A DNA stretch of 64,000 bases, taken from contig KN832870.1 in the NCBI GenBank assembly GCA_000827325.1, positions 3,162,001 to 3,226,000 on the forward strand. The letters are read 5' to 3'. Under the pieces are notes generated by a model. The model saw only the letters and a list, made by a program, of their open reading frames with translations, had not been told where the DNA came from and did no database searches. Positions 10,389 through 21,549 of this stretch are shown piece by piece. Every line of letters starts with the position of its first letter. Positions within the stretch are counted from its first letter, which is position 1. The translations under genes and the position numbers were made by a program. Source of the stretch: Oidiodendron maius Zn. Lineage: Eukaryota > Ascomycota > Leotiomycetes > Myxotrichaceae.

Positions 10389-13056
10389 GCCAAGAGTAAA
10401 TATTCTTTTTTGGTGAGATCACGGCTGATGGCGATGGGATATCAGCTCTGTTTATGCAGTATGGCGATGAGTAAGGGTGTTGATTCATCTTATATGTTCG
10501 CCGCTAGGCAACTCCTCTCAGAACCAACGGCTCTATTCGTCGGCAGGCCAGCCCACCAGCCAAGCTCGCTACCCCGCAGTCTCGACCCAGGCAGACGTCA
10601 TGACAACCACGGACCAGCTCCAGCACTGTACCAGCGATATGGAGTGGCCAATCAGCAGGAGGCGGTTTACCTCAACCGCCACGGAGTATCGTCTGACTCT
10701 GGCGGCATGCGACGCTGTGGTCAGCCAAGAGTGGACACGATTCGCCTGCACGGTGTCGAGTGGTGGGCTAAGGGCTTGGCTGGCTAGAGCTGTAAGGGAC
10801 TTGGATCACCGTTCGCAGGGAGATGGTCTTGCCGCAGGGAGTTTGATGAGGGTTCGAAGAGCCCACTCGGTCATTGGAGGAGCTAGTGGCGTATGGGTGG
10901 CGATCGAATAGGAGAGGCCGAGAGTTGTAGGGAAAGTTGGGGACGGGCGAGAACAGAGGAGGAGGGGAAGGGGTGATAGGCTGGATGAGTTGTCAACTCG
11001 CCGTCAGCATGTGAACCTTGTCTGGTCTGGGTAACTCTTACCTGATGAAATTGCCGCAGGCACAGCCACGGCCAAGAGATATGGTGATGGTGTCCAGTGG
11101 TGCAGATGCGTACCGGGAGATGGTGACCGTTTCCGGCGTTGGGTGAGGAATCACGCGTCGGTGGTAGTATCGAGGGTGGCGGGAGAATGCTGCAGCTGCA
11201 CGACAAACACTGATAACGTCTCAAATCAATCAATGCACCAGGTGTCCTCCACCTATGAGCATGAGAGAGAGCAGAGCAGCCTGCATCTAGATCAACGCGC
11301 TCTGCTCCATGCATGTTGTCGTAGTGGATACGCGGGATCGAGGGGAAATGCTGATCGAGAGTCCGTGCTGATTACTTACATACAGTACAGCACCTAATTT
11401 GGTAAGATTGGCTAAGCGCACAGCTACGGCTTACTTTCCAACTCTCAGGCTCAGTCTGTATCTTGAAGTGCGGCATGATCTGTGCATGACCTGCCTTGGT
11501 ATTGCTGGATCTGGTGATCTCGGCCTTTGCGCATGTTTCTCTCTGTATGGAACGCTAAGATCACAGATGACCTGAGCCAGAGCCCTTAGGTCCCTTCGCC
11601 GTCACCAACCGCTCCGGATCCTTCAGTCGCTCCCCATCCAAGCGTCTAATTTCTCATCTAGCAATTCGCACCAGCGCAGGCAAAATCAACGCTAGCAGAT
11701 GTGATGGAGGGAAAGGAGGGCTTTCGACACTGGCCCCGAGCTCTCCTTACTCTTCGCCTCGTACGGCACTGCACTACTTCGCCATAAATCTGGATGCTTA
11801 CAGCGCAGTAACGCCAGTGAGAAGTCTGGCACAGTAGAGGTAAGCCATCTAGATCTCGCAATGTAATGCTCCCTCCGTACTGCAATCTCACCCCGACTCT
11901 CCGAATCTCGCCATTGCTGCTCTTGGCATCGCGTGGCAAAGCCCCCCATCCGCAAAGTTTTTCGTGCACTGGCTAAGGGGCGTGCTAAGATTTGTATCTT
12001 AAAATATCTCACCTCGACGCTAGGTCGGTACAGGATCTTAAACTCTATTTACCTCTTCTATATGCCATCATACGTAATTTGCAAGCCTTTCCCAGCGGTA
12101 TTTCGTCTCCCCATCATTCCGCTATCAAAATTAGAGGCAAAGATAGAACTCACGGTCACTCGCTGCTGTTTAAAGCCTGAAGAGTTACAAGACTTCTCGC
12201 GGGCGATGCAAAACAGCCGATCTATTTATGTCACCAGCAACTTCACAAATTATACATCGTACTGCTGTGTAGTCCTCTAAGCACTCTAAAAATCCTCGCT
12301 TCCTCTACCCTCTTTTTACCCCCCTAGTTTATTTCACTCTCGTGGCTGTCACGTACAACTCATACTATTGGCGCCTCATCGCGCCGCCTTACCCGTAACC
12401 CCCATCTGGGTCCTCCCCCATACCATCCTTTCTTTCGTACCTGCATACACCTGCGCCCCCTACGTCGAAACATAATATGCTGCCTTACGATCGGCGTGGG
12501 GGTGAGGCTTCCGAGTCGACCTATGAATCTCTGCCAAAGGAGTGAGAGGTGGTTCCCCCAAAGCTTGAAATAGCTCCCGGAGCGCCATATAGAGAAATTC
12601 GGGGCGGGTGCGGCCGCTTCCCGTTAGGCGGTTCTTGTATGCCAACCAGGATTTTTACTACGCTTAAAATTAAAAGGATCATGTTTGGATGGGTAGGAGT
12701 GTATTTTGGTTTCCGGTTTGCGGAAGGGTGTGGATTTCAATGTAACTTTGTTACTGACATGTCCTCGAAGGCCTGAGTTTTGGATGTGCAATGGAGCGCG
12801 TAAGGGGAAGTTGTATATATGGAGCCGTTGTGTATCCCATCGAGAGCCTTCTGTCTTTCCTTCTTGCGATACCCAGCAATAAAACCAGTTCGTCCTTTCT
12901 CTCCGGTTACATTTTCTTTCCTACAGACCACTCAGCAATTGTTGCATATTTCCAACTGTAAACACTCTTTGTCTCAATGTCCAATCAAAAACCACACCAA
13001 GCACTCATTCACACCCGCATCTAATTACCTCTACACGAGATACCACATAACATACC
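10389..13056. other. Gene-poor 2.7-kb intergenic region
   Basis: Many ORFs of 60-147 codons overlap here on both strands, but none shows a family motif, introns in phase, or a good leader. I treat them as chance. The right part contains the promoter of the small secreted protein. No terminal repeats were identified. Confidence 0.5.
12813..12820 (+). promoter_or_regulatory. Probable TATA box of the small secreted protein gene
   Basis: GTATATAT lies about 240 bp upstream of the ATG at 13057. It is followed by a pyrimidine-rich stretch (about 12848-12867), typical of highly expressed fungal genes. The leader would be about 200 nt. Confidence 0.4.
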
Positions 13057-13335
13057 ATGAAATTCCTCGCAATCCTCGCCGCTGCCGCCGCCCTTGTCGG
13101 CCTCGCCTCCTCCGCCCCGACTCCCGACCAGAACTGCCCGTTCGGTGGCGACTGGAGCTTCTGCGACGTCGATAGCATCTACACCGTTTGTGTCAATGGA
13201 AATCCTACCTGGTTCTCCTGTGATGGCGGCTGCCAGCCCATCTGCCCCGACGATGGCGGGCCCTGCCAGCCGCGCTGTGACAACGGCCAGCAGACGGGCC
13301 CGCCGCCTGGAGCAGAGAAGCGTAGGCGTGATTAG
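13057..13335 (+). CDS. Small cysteine-rich secreted protein (effector candidate)
   Basis: A 92-residue intronless ORF. The N-terminus MKFLAILAAAAALVGLASSA is a textbook signal peptide, with cleavage near SSA-PTP. The mature part of about 72 residues has eight cysteines (NC, FC, VC, SC, GGC, PIC, GPC, PRC), enough for four disulfides. It is rich in Gly, Pro and Asp, has PDDGGPCQPRCDNGQQTGPP near the end, and a basic KRRRD tail that could be a Kex2-type site. Codon use is GC3-rich and the ATG context (ACC ATG A) is good. I do not recognise a named family. Size, signal peptide and cysteine number fit a secreted effector or antimicrobial-like protein; that role is inference only. It sits in the most gene-poor part of the window. 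Confidence 0.82.
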   Translation: MKFLAILAAAAALVGLASSAPTPDQNCPFGGDWSFCDVDSIYTVCVNGNPTWFSCDGGCQPICPDDGGPCQPRCDNGQQTGPPPGAEKRRRD

Positions 13336-14371
13336 GATAGCATGCGTTCTCCCATGCAGAGGAGAGATGAGTGACTGGAGGACACTTGCTGAGTTGTGCG
13401 GAGTGTTGACAGATGGAATAAGGAGTGAATGACAGGTATGAAGTGGGGTGTAGTGAAGGGAGTGAGTGCAGTATATCGTCAAGGGTATTAATACATCTGC
13501 CAGCGAAGATAAATATGCCCTCGCTTCTTCGCTGTGTGCAAATTCTTGGTCTTGAACCTGGTAAAAATTCAGACTACTTTTGTGACAGAGTATACTTCCT
13601 CAGGCGAATGGAACAGTTAAGGATTAGGTCGACGGAACTACAGTAACAATAAAGTAGAAAAATGTAGCTAACCAGCAGCAGTCAAACACTAAGCATTGGA
13701 TTTTGATAGGAATTTTTATTTTATTTGAAGAATATTGATGCCCTGGTTACCTCTTACCGACAAGAGACTATCGGCAGTCCGAAGCAGTGGAATCGAAACG
13801 CCAGCGAAGGAGTTTCTTAACTCAAGAACAAGCCTTGCTTGATCCCGATATTTTCAAAATTAAGTAATGGCACAACAAGGAAATTGAATTTGTCTAGCTA
13901 AGTCTAGCGGCAGTTTAGCTGGTCCCTATAAATATATATCTCTTCCTCTAAGACAAATGCCCCATGCAGGTTAACCATGACCGTCTGAGCCAAACTTCGG
14001 TAAAAACAGACCATGAAAATGATAACGGCGCCCCTGGACTCCTCAATGCCAAATTCCCGATTGATGATGATGAGAGGCTATAAACTTAGTACTTGTGAGA
14101 TTCGAAAATTTCCCTCTAGTCTCTACCCATATCCGTCCGTGCGTTCGCAAATGCTAAAGGTGGCGATCACCATGTGCTGCGTCTCCACCAACTCCGTGTT
14201 CTCCGCACCCGGACCCCATATGCTAATAAAGTGCGATTTCCCCGCACTACTCCCATCCGCCGGTTTCACTACAATGTCTCGGAGATCATGCTGCAGTAAT
14301 GTATTCTCATTCCCCTGTTCTCCTCTTACTCCCCCCGTCGTATGTAGGATGTGTGTCGGTTGGCCAGCCAA
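13336..14371. other. Intergenic downstream of the secreted protein
   Basis: About 13640-13960 is AT-leaning and featureless. A leftward open stretch at 14123-14371 looks mildly coding but has no start codon or splice link that I can justify. Confidence 0.4.
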
Positions 14372-14569
14372 TCAGGCGTGGCTGGGCCCGGGGAAGGGGC
14401 TGCGGCCCTGGAGCTGAGCAAGCACGCGAGGCATGCGTGTTCGATTTGCCATGAGGGCGACAAGAGGCAGGACAGGGGCAGCGACTCGTAGTTCTCCAAG
14501 GCAGAAGGCGATGAGGGAGAGGTTGCCTGCTGTGAGAGCGAGGTAGAAGGCAGGGATGAGAGGAGCCAT
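14372..14569 (-). CDS. Possible 65-residue hydrophobic small protein
   Basis: The ATG at 14569 has a strong context (CAGCC ATG GC) and a C-rich, AC-rich leader typical of fungal mRNAs. Codons are strongly C-ending, as in expressed genes (CTC ATC CCT GCC TTC TAC CTC). The peptide MAPLIPAFYLALTAGNLSLI continues as a hydrophobic segment of about 30 residues, then a basic, polar tail ending GPSHA. It could be a small membrane protein, a first exon of a longer gene continuing into the open frame at 14371-14123, or chance. I recognise no homologue. Confidence 0.35.
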   Translation of the reverse strand: MAPLIPAFYLALTAGNLSLIAFCLGELRVAAPVLPLVALMANRTRMPRVLAQLQGRSPFPGPSHA

Positions 14570-15140
14570 GGCTGTGATTTGTTGGTGAGGAGTGGAGATG
14601 GGTCTGTAGTACTGTTTTGGAGGGTGGTGAATTAGAACTTCTTGCGATCAATGGTGATGATTCTGATGAATATTCTTCTGGAGAGGATGGGGAATGAAGG
14701 AAGTGAAGAGAGAGGGCGGCTTGGGGGTTTAGTAGTCTGGGCCAACATCGCGTGACCCCGCACGCTTACCCCGCGTTTCGCAGCAGCGTATTGGGCGCCT
14801 AATCTTCTTGCCATTTCTGGTTGGCTGACGTGGAGCGCATTAATCAAACTGACGTCCTTCCTGTTCAATCAGTCTCTCAAATTCCCTCACTGCTGGCTGG
14901 AACGTGCGTAATATGAGGCACGTGACTAGATGCACCTCGATCATTATCTCGTGAATGATCCAACTTTTATGTGCGAACCCATCATAAGCAACGGAGTAGC
15001 AGGGCAAGAAGGTATAGCATAGCTTGTTAACTGCACGATTGAAAAGTGCTGTAGGGAACCAACCAACAGATAGAAGGGTAGCAAGAGTAGGTCCAAGTAG
15101 CTGGGCACTATACCCGAGTATATGGCATCGCGGCAAACGA
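14570..15140. other. Intergenic
   Basis: Upstream of the doubtful 65-codon ORF and downstream of the GT90 gene. Only ORFs without protein-like composition occur. Confidence 0.45.
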
Positions 15141-16611
15141 TCAATCAAATGTCGTCTTGCCCAAGAGACTAAACGTCTCCCAGCGCATGCCCTCTCCCCA
15201 GCTCCCCTCGACCTGCGCCATGCGGCTCCACGCCCTGATCAATGAGCGCCAGTAGCACGTCTCCGCCGCCTCACTCAGGTACCCCCCGCCGACCACCCGC
15301 GCCCTCTGCCGGCGCGCGATATCCGCCCCCACGTCTGGGTGCGCCCGTAGCCACAGCACCGTAGCTTCGAGATCCGACCAGTCCGGCTTTACGAAGATCA
15401 CGTCGGCCTGATCCGGGGGGTAGGAATAAGGCCATGTCTTGGCTGTAGCGGGTAGGGGGTATGCGGATGAGGGCGGGCTTGTAGGCGTCTTGGGGTGTGA
15501 GCCTGAGAGGAGGACTGAGGAGAAAATAGGCCGCATGAGGTGGGTTGTATGGAGGAGGAAAGTGAGCGGCGGAGTTAGAATAATCGAGGCGCATGCTTGG
15601 TGATAGGGGAGGCGTCCAGAGTATGTCTTGCCCTATAAGTGGTGTGTCAGTGTCTGATCCTAGACGAGTCCAAGAATTGGAGGTATTATTAAAGCATCGG
15701 CGCAATGACCTACCTCGGCGTAGATGATATACCTATACTTGCAGAACTCGTCGATATTCAGTGTATTCTTCGGATCCTGCCCCTGACCCCAGACCTGCAC
15801 ATCCGCCCACCCTTTTCCCTCTGTTATTTCGACCAGCTTGGGTCTCAATCCAACTGACCAACCCGGATTGAACCACGGCGTCCCTCTCCAGACCGCTGTG
15901 TCAATCTTGTCCAGCCAGGGGACTCTATTCTCGTATTTCTCGATCTTGGTCAGGGCCTCGTCCAACGGGCCAACGTACGGGAGGGGCCATGACCATGAAC
16001 TGAAGTGCGGCATGAGCCATGGCGTATGAGGAGAGAATTCGTCGTCAGAGCGCACAAAAGACCAAGTATTCGGTCGCGGGATATCGTTGATACTGATGCT
16101 GAAGACGGTATCTGGGAGAGGCGTCGGTGATGTAATGATTGCTTTATGGAGGGAGTGTAGAATTGCACCTATGCGCTGCAGAAAATCCATTAGAATCTCT
16201 TCCAACAATCGTCGTGCATGTAATCGACCTACCCGTAAGACATTATCTTGAGTCGCAGTAATTATATAAAGCTTCACGTCCCGTCAGTCCCAGCAAATTA
16301 AAAACATATCCTCGCAGATAAGATACCTTCCCATCTTTGATCTGTCCCTGAATCGACCCAGGTACGTCCTCCCGCTCCTTCTTCAGTACAAACTTGCCTT
16401 CCGCAACCGCGTTGTCAATCTCCCTCTCCAACGCCGGAAACTCCACCTTGCACTGCTCCTCGGTCAGGCCCAGAGACTTCCATCGCTTTTGCGCATCTCG
16501 TGTGCTAGGCGCAGACTCGGGGGAGGGCCAATTGACAAGGTATCGTCTGTATAGTACAGCGAGAGAAAAGATGCCGAGGATGAATAGCACACGGCGGAGT
16601 TGGAGATGCAT
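15141..16611 (-). CDS. GT90 glycosyltransferase, CAP10-like
   Basis: Predicted 425-residue type II membrane protein from exons 16611-16327, 16271-16233, 16175-15714 and 15632-15141. Introns are 55, 57 and 81 bp and all phase 0. The N-terminal RRVLFILGIFSLAVLYRRY is a signal anchor, so the enzyme should be Golgi-resident. The CAP10/GT90 (LPMO-like KDELC family) signature is plain once spliced: QIKDGK-LYIITA, FSISINDIPRPN, TAVWRGTPWFNPGW, CKYRYIIYAE-GKTYSGRL, LPYHQACASIILTPPL, LLHTTHLMRP, DVIFVKPDWSDLE, and GGGYLSEAAETCYWRSLI. The basophilic SGRLPYHQ loop is the expected donor-binding region. Relatives add xylose or related sugars to capsule or surface glycans in Cryptococcus; in ascomycetes the acceptor is unknown. 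The 13-codon second exon is short but fits exactly. Confidence 0.9.
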
Positions 16612-17259
16612 TTTTGAAGGGAGGAAATAGAAAGCTTCTGCCTGTGCGCCTCACATCCTCGCGTTCTGATATTGCTGTGCTCGACGAGATCTTGGCCTCT
16701 CTGGCAGCATGAGAGTGAAGGTTTGACCTTCCGGTGACCTTCCGAGCATTCAGCGAGCTTGCTGCCTACATTCAGGCACAAAAAAATATTTGGCGACATG
16801 CTAAGAAATTCTTGATACTTAGTGGACGTACCTCAAGAATTATGCTTGTGTTTCCAAAGAAAAGTAAAAAGGTAGTCTAAATAAACACGGATATACTGAA
16901 ATGATCTATACTATGATTGACGTTTAGAATGAAGTGTAGGCTACCTTTCTTCCCCCTGGTGCAGTGGCTACTGTAAAAGGTCTCCACCTCGGCCCCTCCT
17001 GAAATAGTACCAGGTTCTTCCTCGATACTAGCGTCGAACCAACAAACCTCCTCCTGTCTTGCTACTGGGAAAAAGGTAAGAGGAGCAAAAAGAATTGTTG
17101 TAATGGCTTAATACCTTGTAGATCGTCATAAAATATGAGCGTTGGGAGTATTATGTATAATCTTATCAAATGAAAGTGATACATTGAAACTAAATACCAT
17201 AACCATGGAGCGTACATAACGCCGATATACCATCTTTCATGAGGAAATGATCCATACAC
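16612..17259. other. Intergenic spacer
   Basis: Promoter of the GT90 gene and 3' region of the bleomycin hydrolase gene, both leftward. AT-leaning; nothing else seen. Confidence 0.5.
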
Positions 17260-18824
17260 TCAAGCTAAAGCTCCCATGGGATCCCACAGCGGCAATACAG
17301 TTGGTGTTTGCTTGAGGATATCACGGATCTCCTTGCCCACGAACCTCGGCTCAACCACAGCCTGGTAGCAGAACTCATCCATCCACTTATCGCTCATAAC
17401 ATAGAAGCCCTTCTCGCCCGCACTCTCGCCCCACGAATTCTGTACCCGCCACCTCACGGCTTTTCCATCCTCGATGTGCACCCCTGTAAGTACCATCGCG
17501 TGGGTCATGGCGCTCTCGCCGACCATCAGCCGTTGAGATTTGGTCATGCCCAGGCGTACGTTGAAGCCGAGCTCGTAGTCGATGAGGTCGATGTCCATGA
17601 TGCCGGAAGTATTGCTGTACTTTCCAACGTCGCAGCCGAAGAAGACAGGCAGTCCAGCTTTCAGCATGCCCACGCAAGCAGCTTTCAGGACCGCCATTGG
17701 CACATTAACGTAAGTGATGCTACGACCGCCCACGATGTTCCCAAGTCGAGAGACGGTGAGGAGAGTGTTGTATTCATTCCTTGGGTCATTGACGAGTGAG
17801 AACATGCTGTGGACGCTGCTGCCTGTAATTCGGACCGCTTTAGGGGTATCAAGCTCACTTGCAAAAGCACGGGGGTTGATCTTGAGTTCCTGTGCGTGCC
17901 CGTCCTTATCCAGATAGCACCAGCAGAACTCTTTATTAGGGGCTGGGGGAGGACCGAGGGTCAATGTGAGAATCAGGTGAACTTCACGCATCATCTTCTC
18001 TTTGGCTTCTTGGATATCTTTTGCGGTTGTAGTTGCAGTCGTGGCCAGGGCACGGAGTTTGAGAGCATCCTCGCGAAGCTTCGTCGTAATGACATTGTTA
18101 ATAGCACCAGAGGATTGTGCATTGAAAGAATCGGGATACAGCACTTGAGGGACCAGCCCATACTTGGATACCAGGTTGTAGACCATATCCCACTGGCCTC
18201 CGTCGCTCACTGGTGTTTGAAGCAGTGTCTGAACCAGTCGCTCATCCAAGGGCTCAGACACTGTATCGAGGATCTGCTCCAAGAAGAAATTCGCTTTCTC
18301 GAGCTTATCGTAGAAGAATAGATATGCCTGCGAGAGCTCAAAGGAGTCAAGGTTGTGCCTCTTCATCAACGCAACGCGGAACACATTTGTGGACGCGAAG
18401 AGCCAGCATCGACCACTTTGTCGCTGGTTGGTGATTGGCGCCCCCTCGAATGGTATCTTCACATTGAAGATTTGTGGATCAGCGATGCTCGTAGCACGAG
18501 ATGTGAGAACCGTCTTGGGGTCTGCAGAGGAGAGGGCAGATAGAGCAAGGCTATTCGGAGTTAGAGGCTGAAGTGAGTTATAAGAAATGGGGTATACCGA
18601 TTCTTGGGGTCCTGCAGCAGCTCATGCTCCCACTTCCCAACGTCCGAGACGGAGAGAGAAAGCCATGGCGCTTTCAGAGGGGTGTTCGGCACAGGATCCT
18701 TCTCGGACGAGACGTGGACATATTCGTTATCAGAGGATGTCTTGATCTCCATCGCTCGCAGGCGCTCGAGGAGGAGCTTCTCCTTAGAGACAGGAAGAGG
18801 GGTAGATGACTGGTTTGCTCCCAT
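17260..18824 (-). CDS. Bleomycin hydrolase (cysteine aminopeptidase C1B)
   Basis: Predicted 505-residue papain-like peptidase from exons 18824-18598 and 18550-17260. The 47-bp intron is phase 2; the junction reads DPKNR-LALSALS. The catalytic triad is visible: Cys near residue 124 in QSGRCWLFAS, His near 426 in MTHAMVLTGV, and Asn near 447 in QNSWGE. The preceding ITNQ supplies the oxyanion Gln. These enzymes form a hexameric barrel in the cytosol with the active sites inside. The C-terminus reaches into the active site and makes the enzyme an aminopeptidase; this protein ends PMGALA, with the expected terminal Ala. Roles in the family include peptide trimming, bleomycin inactivation and homocysteine-thiolactone hydrolysis. 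The MGANQSS start looks myristoylatable (Gly2, Ser6), as in some fungal homologues. Confidence 0.93.
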
Positions 18825-20102
18825 TCTGACTGCCTTCTATGATGATGAAGTGTAGAGGTGAAAGCAGAAGAAGAGGAAAGATGGGGGGTTTGGGTCGAAC
18901 GGAGTGAACTATGTCACGAACGCCGAGACAACACTTATGGAGTAGGAATCTCAACGCCGTTATCAATTAGCTACTAGAGGGGCTGCCGAGATCTCCTTCC
19001 GCATGCGGCATCAGACGAGGTCATTCACTCCCTGGTGCCTGTCAGATCAAGCTACCCGCCCCTCTGTAATTCATCCGTCTTAGGCCGGGAAGATAGTTCT
19101 CTCATTATGCACCGCAAGAAAATCGCTAGACCTAGCACTGCACTGTATAATCACGTCAATATAGAGAGACGGATGATGAATAGAAGCTGTAGATTGTACC
19201 ATACAGTAATCGCGAAAGTATCCTAGCTTCCCATATCTAGATTTAGGAGAGGTGCTTCAGGTACTTGAGGCATTGTATTCTCGCCGTACATGTCCATCAA
19301 GGTAGACTCACCATTCCAGCCACCTCACCCCCTAGACGAAACCAACTTTTGGGTGTCGGTAGTCGTGAAAAGATTCGGCCCAAATCTTGAAAATATAAAA
19401 ACGGTGCGGGGAGAAGAAAAGACGTAGTTCGAGCTAAGCCTGGCCGTGGAAGGATGCGAGGATGGGAGGCAATTCGTCCGATATGACGTTGCCTACAAAT
19501 TAGCCAAATAGATTACGAATGAGCTTTGGCACTACTTCATATTGATATCGTGATTTTCTACTGCCCCAAGTTTCAACTTTTATCATTTGAATACCGTTGT
19601 CACTTCTGCGTTACTGTCAAATTTATGGCAGGTAGGTATATATATCAGTGTAAGGCACGATAACAAATTAGAAGTCTTATATCTATTCAACAAAAGGTTC
19701 TGAACCCGAGTCCACCACCAACTGGTCACCCGTTGCTCTCCCCCTCCCTACAGTATCTCCGAGGAAGAAAGCTGTCGCGACAAAGCCCTGCTATATATAG
19801 TCAAGGGTTATATATCAGATGCGTGTAATAACATGTGGCATCAGATAAACAATTTCTCTTCTCAAAAGTAACATTGATTCTCTATACTATCTACACACTA
19901 GAGGAAGACGTCCCCGATGATTCCCTTAAGACCACGGATCGTCGACATAGCAAGACGGTCCAAGCAGCCAAGGCGGACTCGATCCGCCCCGTCATTAAGT
20001 AACTTGCATCGCGGATTTCCAATTTGACTCCCCCTACGCTATGTTCCCAAACCGACTCACCGCCCGGCGACTCTGATCCATGCATTGATACAAAATGAAC
20101 GC
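18825..20102. other. Intergenic, 1.3 kb
   Basis: Promoter of the bleomycin hydrolase gene on the left, 3' region of hex1 on the right. TA-rich stretches near 19630-19660 and 19790-19830. An ORF at 19891-20085 lies in the probable hex1 3' UTR and looks fortuitous. Confidence 0.45.
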
Positions 20103-20825
20103 CTAAAGACGAGAACCATGGACAACCTTCATGTCAACGACAAGCTCCTTGCCATAGTCGTTGATGACTAGGACGCGGACACTTCCACGGCCGGACTCGA
20201 AGGCCTCGGTCAGTCTAGACCAAAGGTTGGATTGGTCGATGACAGGAAGGGCTTGTTTGACATCGCCAGTCTCGGTCATGGCAACAACTGCAACATGTGA
20301 GTATATATAAAATAAAGCTTGAAGGAAGGAGGGGCTTACCAGTTCCATCTTGGAGGTCAAGGACGCGGTACTGCTTGAAGACTGGGCCCAACATGGTCTG
20401 GACGATGACGCTAGGGCTCGGGTTGGACACGAAGGAAGACTCTTCATGCAATTGCTTGGTGAAGAGATCAACACCCAAGTATCGGTGCTGGCCAGTGGAG
20501 GAGGAGGTAGTTATACGGATGACTTGGCAAGGACGGCCTTGGAGGATCAACAGATCGCCAATGCGAATGTGGTGGGTGGGGATGGTGACAGTATTGGGCG
20601 GGTTGGCAGAGACGACAGAACGAGGAGCAGGTTCAGAGCGACCTCCTCCAATGGTAATGTCAATCTCCTCCCGATCGTGCTGGTGGTGATGGTGGTGACC
20701 TCCAACGATGCGTTCGGCAGCCCGGTGCAGGCCATGTCGGATAGAATGGTAGTGGCCTGGAGCAGTTAGCAATGAAAGTAGGGAAGCGCCGTGACAAACT
20801 TACCATCCTCATCGTAGTAACCCAT
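20103..20825 (-). CDS. hex1: Woronin body major protein HEX1
   Basis: Predicted 207-residue protein from exons 20825-20804, 20756-20340 and 20287-20103, with introns of 47 and 52 bp. It starts MGYYDEDG, as HEX1 proteins do, followed by a His-rich linker (GGHHHHHQHD). The eIF5A-like core is unmistakable: HIRIGDLLILQGRPCQVIRI, GQHRYLGVDLFTKQLHEES, VQTMLGPVFKQYRVLD, VAMTETGDVKQ, SGRGSVRVLVIND. It ends in SRL, a PTS1 signal for peroxisome import. HEX1 self-assembles into the crystalline core of Woronin bodies, which plug septal pores after wounding; it is specific to filamentous ascomycetes, so it fixes the taxonomic group. Upstream, in the same frame, lies a long stop-free region that can be spliced on as an N-terminal extension (separate entry). 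Confidence 0.95.
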
Positions 20826-21549
20826 CTTGCCTGAGAAGCGAGGAGGGTCGACGGTTTCTTCGGTTGTTCGGTACTCTCGCTGGATGGAAGGTTGGGATCG
20901 AGGAGGGTCGACGGTGACGTTGACTTCCTCGCGGTAGTTGGGCTGGAACTTGGATCGGTATTGACGCTCAGCTACGTCGATCTCTGTGTCTTGATAGCGA
21001 GGACGACGACCAAAGTCAACGTTCACTTCTGTTCCGTATTGTTTATATTCTGGTCTGAGAAAGAGAAGAGAGAAGTCAGTCGAGGAAAATACCAAGCGGT
21101 GTCCGTTACCATGTCAACAAAGCCGGGGTCCAGAACCAGTAAATTGACTTCACGGCTCACCCTTGGACCCTCTCGGCAGTGGAGCCACTGCTGAGACACG
21201 AACTCCATCGGGCGGGGCTGAGAAATACGTGGCCTTCAATACTTGGGAAAAAGAAAAGAAAATACTGTCACTCACCTGCGCTCGTCTCGGATGTGAATCT
21301 CCTCTCTGCGGCTCGGGCGGTACCGGTCCTCCTCACGAGTGATGTGAATTCTCTCTTCGCGATATCGATCGTCTTGGGGCGCGGAAGAGGAATAGGATTG
21401 ACCTTCCCGTCCGACCCGCTGTTGGCCTTGTGGTAGATTGAACTCAGCCTCGACGTGAGTCTCGGTGGTCTCGACGGCGCCGCTCCGGTACGAGGACGGG
21501 AAGAGGCTGAAGGGGATCGGGACACGAGCGTCGAAGTCCAGGTTGACTT
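20826..21549 (-). other. Open, spliced N-terminal extension or translated leader upstream of hex1
   Basis: The frame of hex1 stays open upstream of its first ATG to an acceptor at 21055 (exon 21054-20804). A 221-bp intron (21275-21055) joins it in phase to another open exon, 21549-21276. The text is charged and repetitive: EVNLDFDAR, THVEAEF, REERIHITREEDRYRPSRR and EEIHIRDERR in the outer exon; EVNVDFGRRPRYQDTEIDV, NYREEVNVTVDPPRS and REYRTTEETVDPPRFSG in the inner one. The repeated E-V-N-x-D-F and REE-V/I pattern looks like real protein. I find no in-frame ATG for it: an in-frame TGA lies just before 21549, and the only upstream ATG (21876) is out of phase with the visible donors. It could belong to a longer HEX1 isoform with an unseen start exon, or be a relic. 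Confidence 0.5.
21125..21180 (-). repeat. Dispersed repeat, copy A (in hex1 upstream intron)
   Basis: A segment of 56 bp almost identical to one at 29313-29369 in opposite orientation. The first 38 positions match at 36, and both differences are transitions; a final 9-bp block (CTCGGCAGT) also matches. Just beyond, CTCGGCAGT is followed by GGAGCC and then ACTGCTGAG, a near-perfect small palindrome. Confidence 0.7.

Noticed and set aside
10477-10911. ORF of 144 codons on the plus strand in the gene-poor region
   Set aside because: Composition is not protein-like, it overlaps other equally long ORFs on both strands, and there is no leader, intron or motif.
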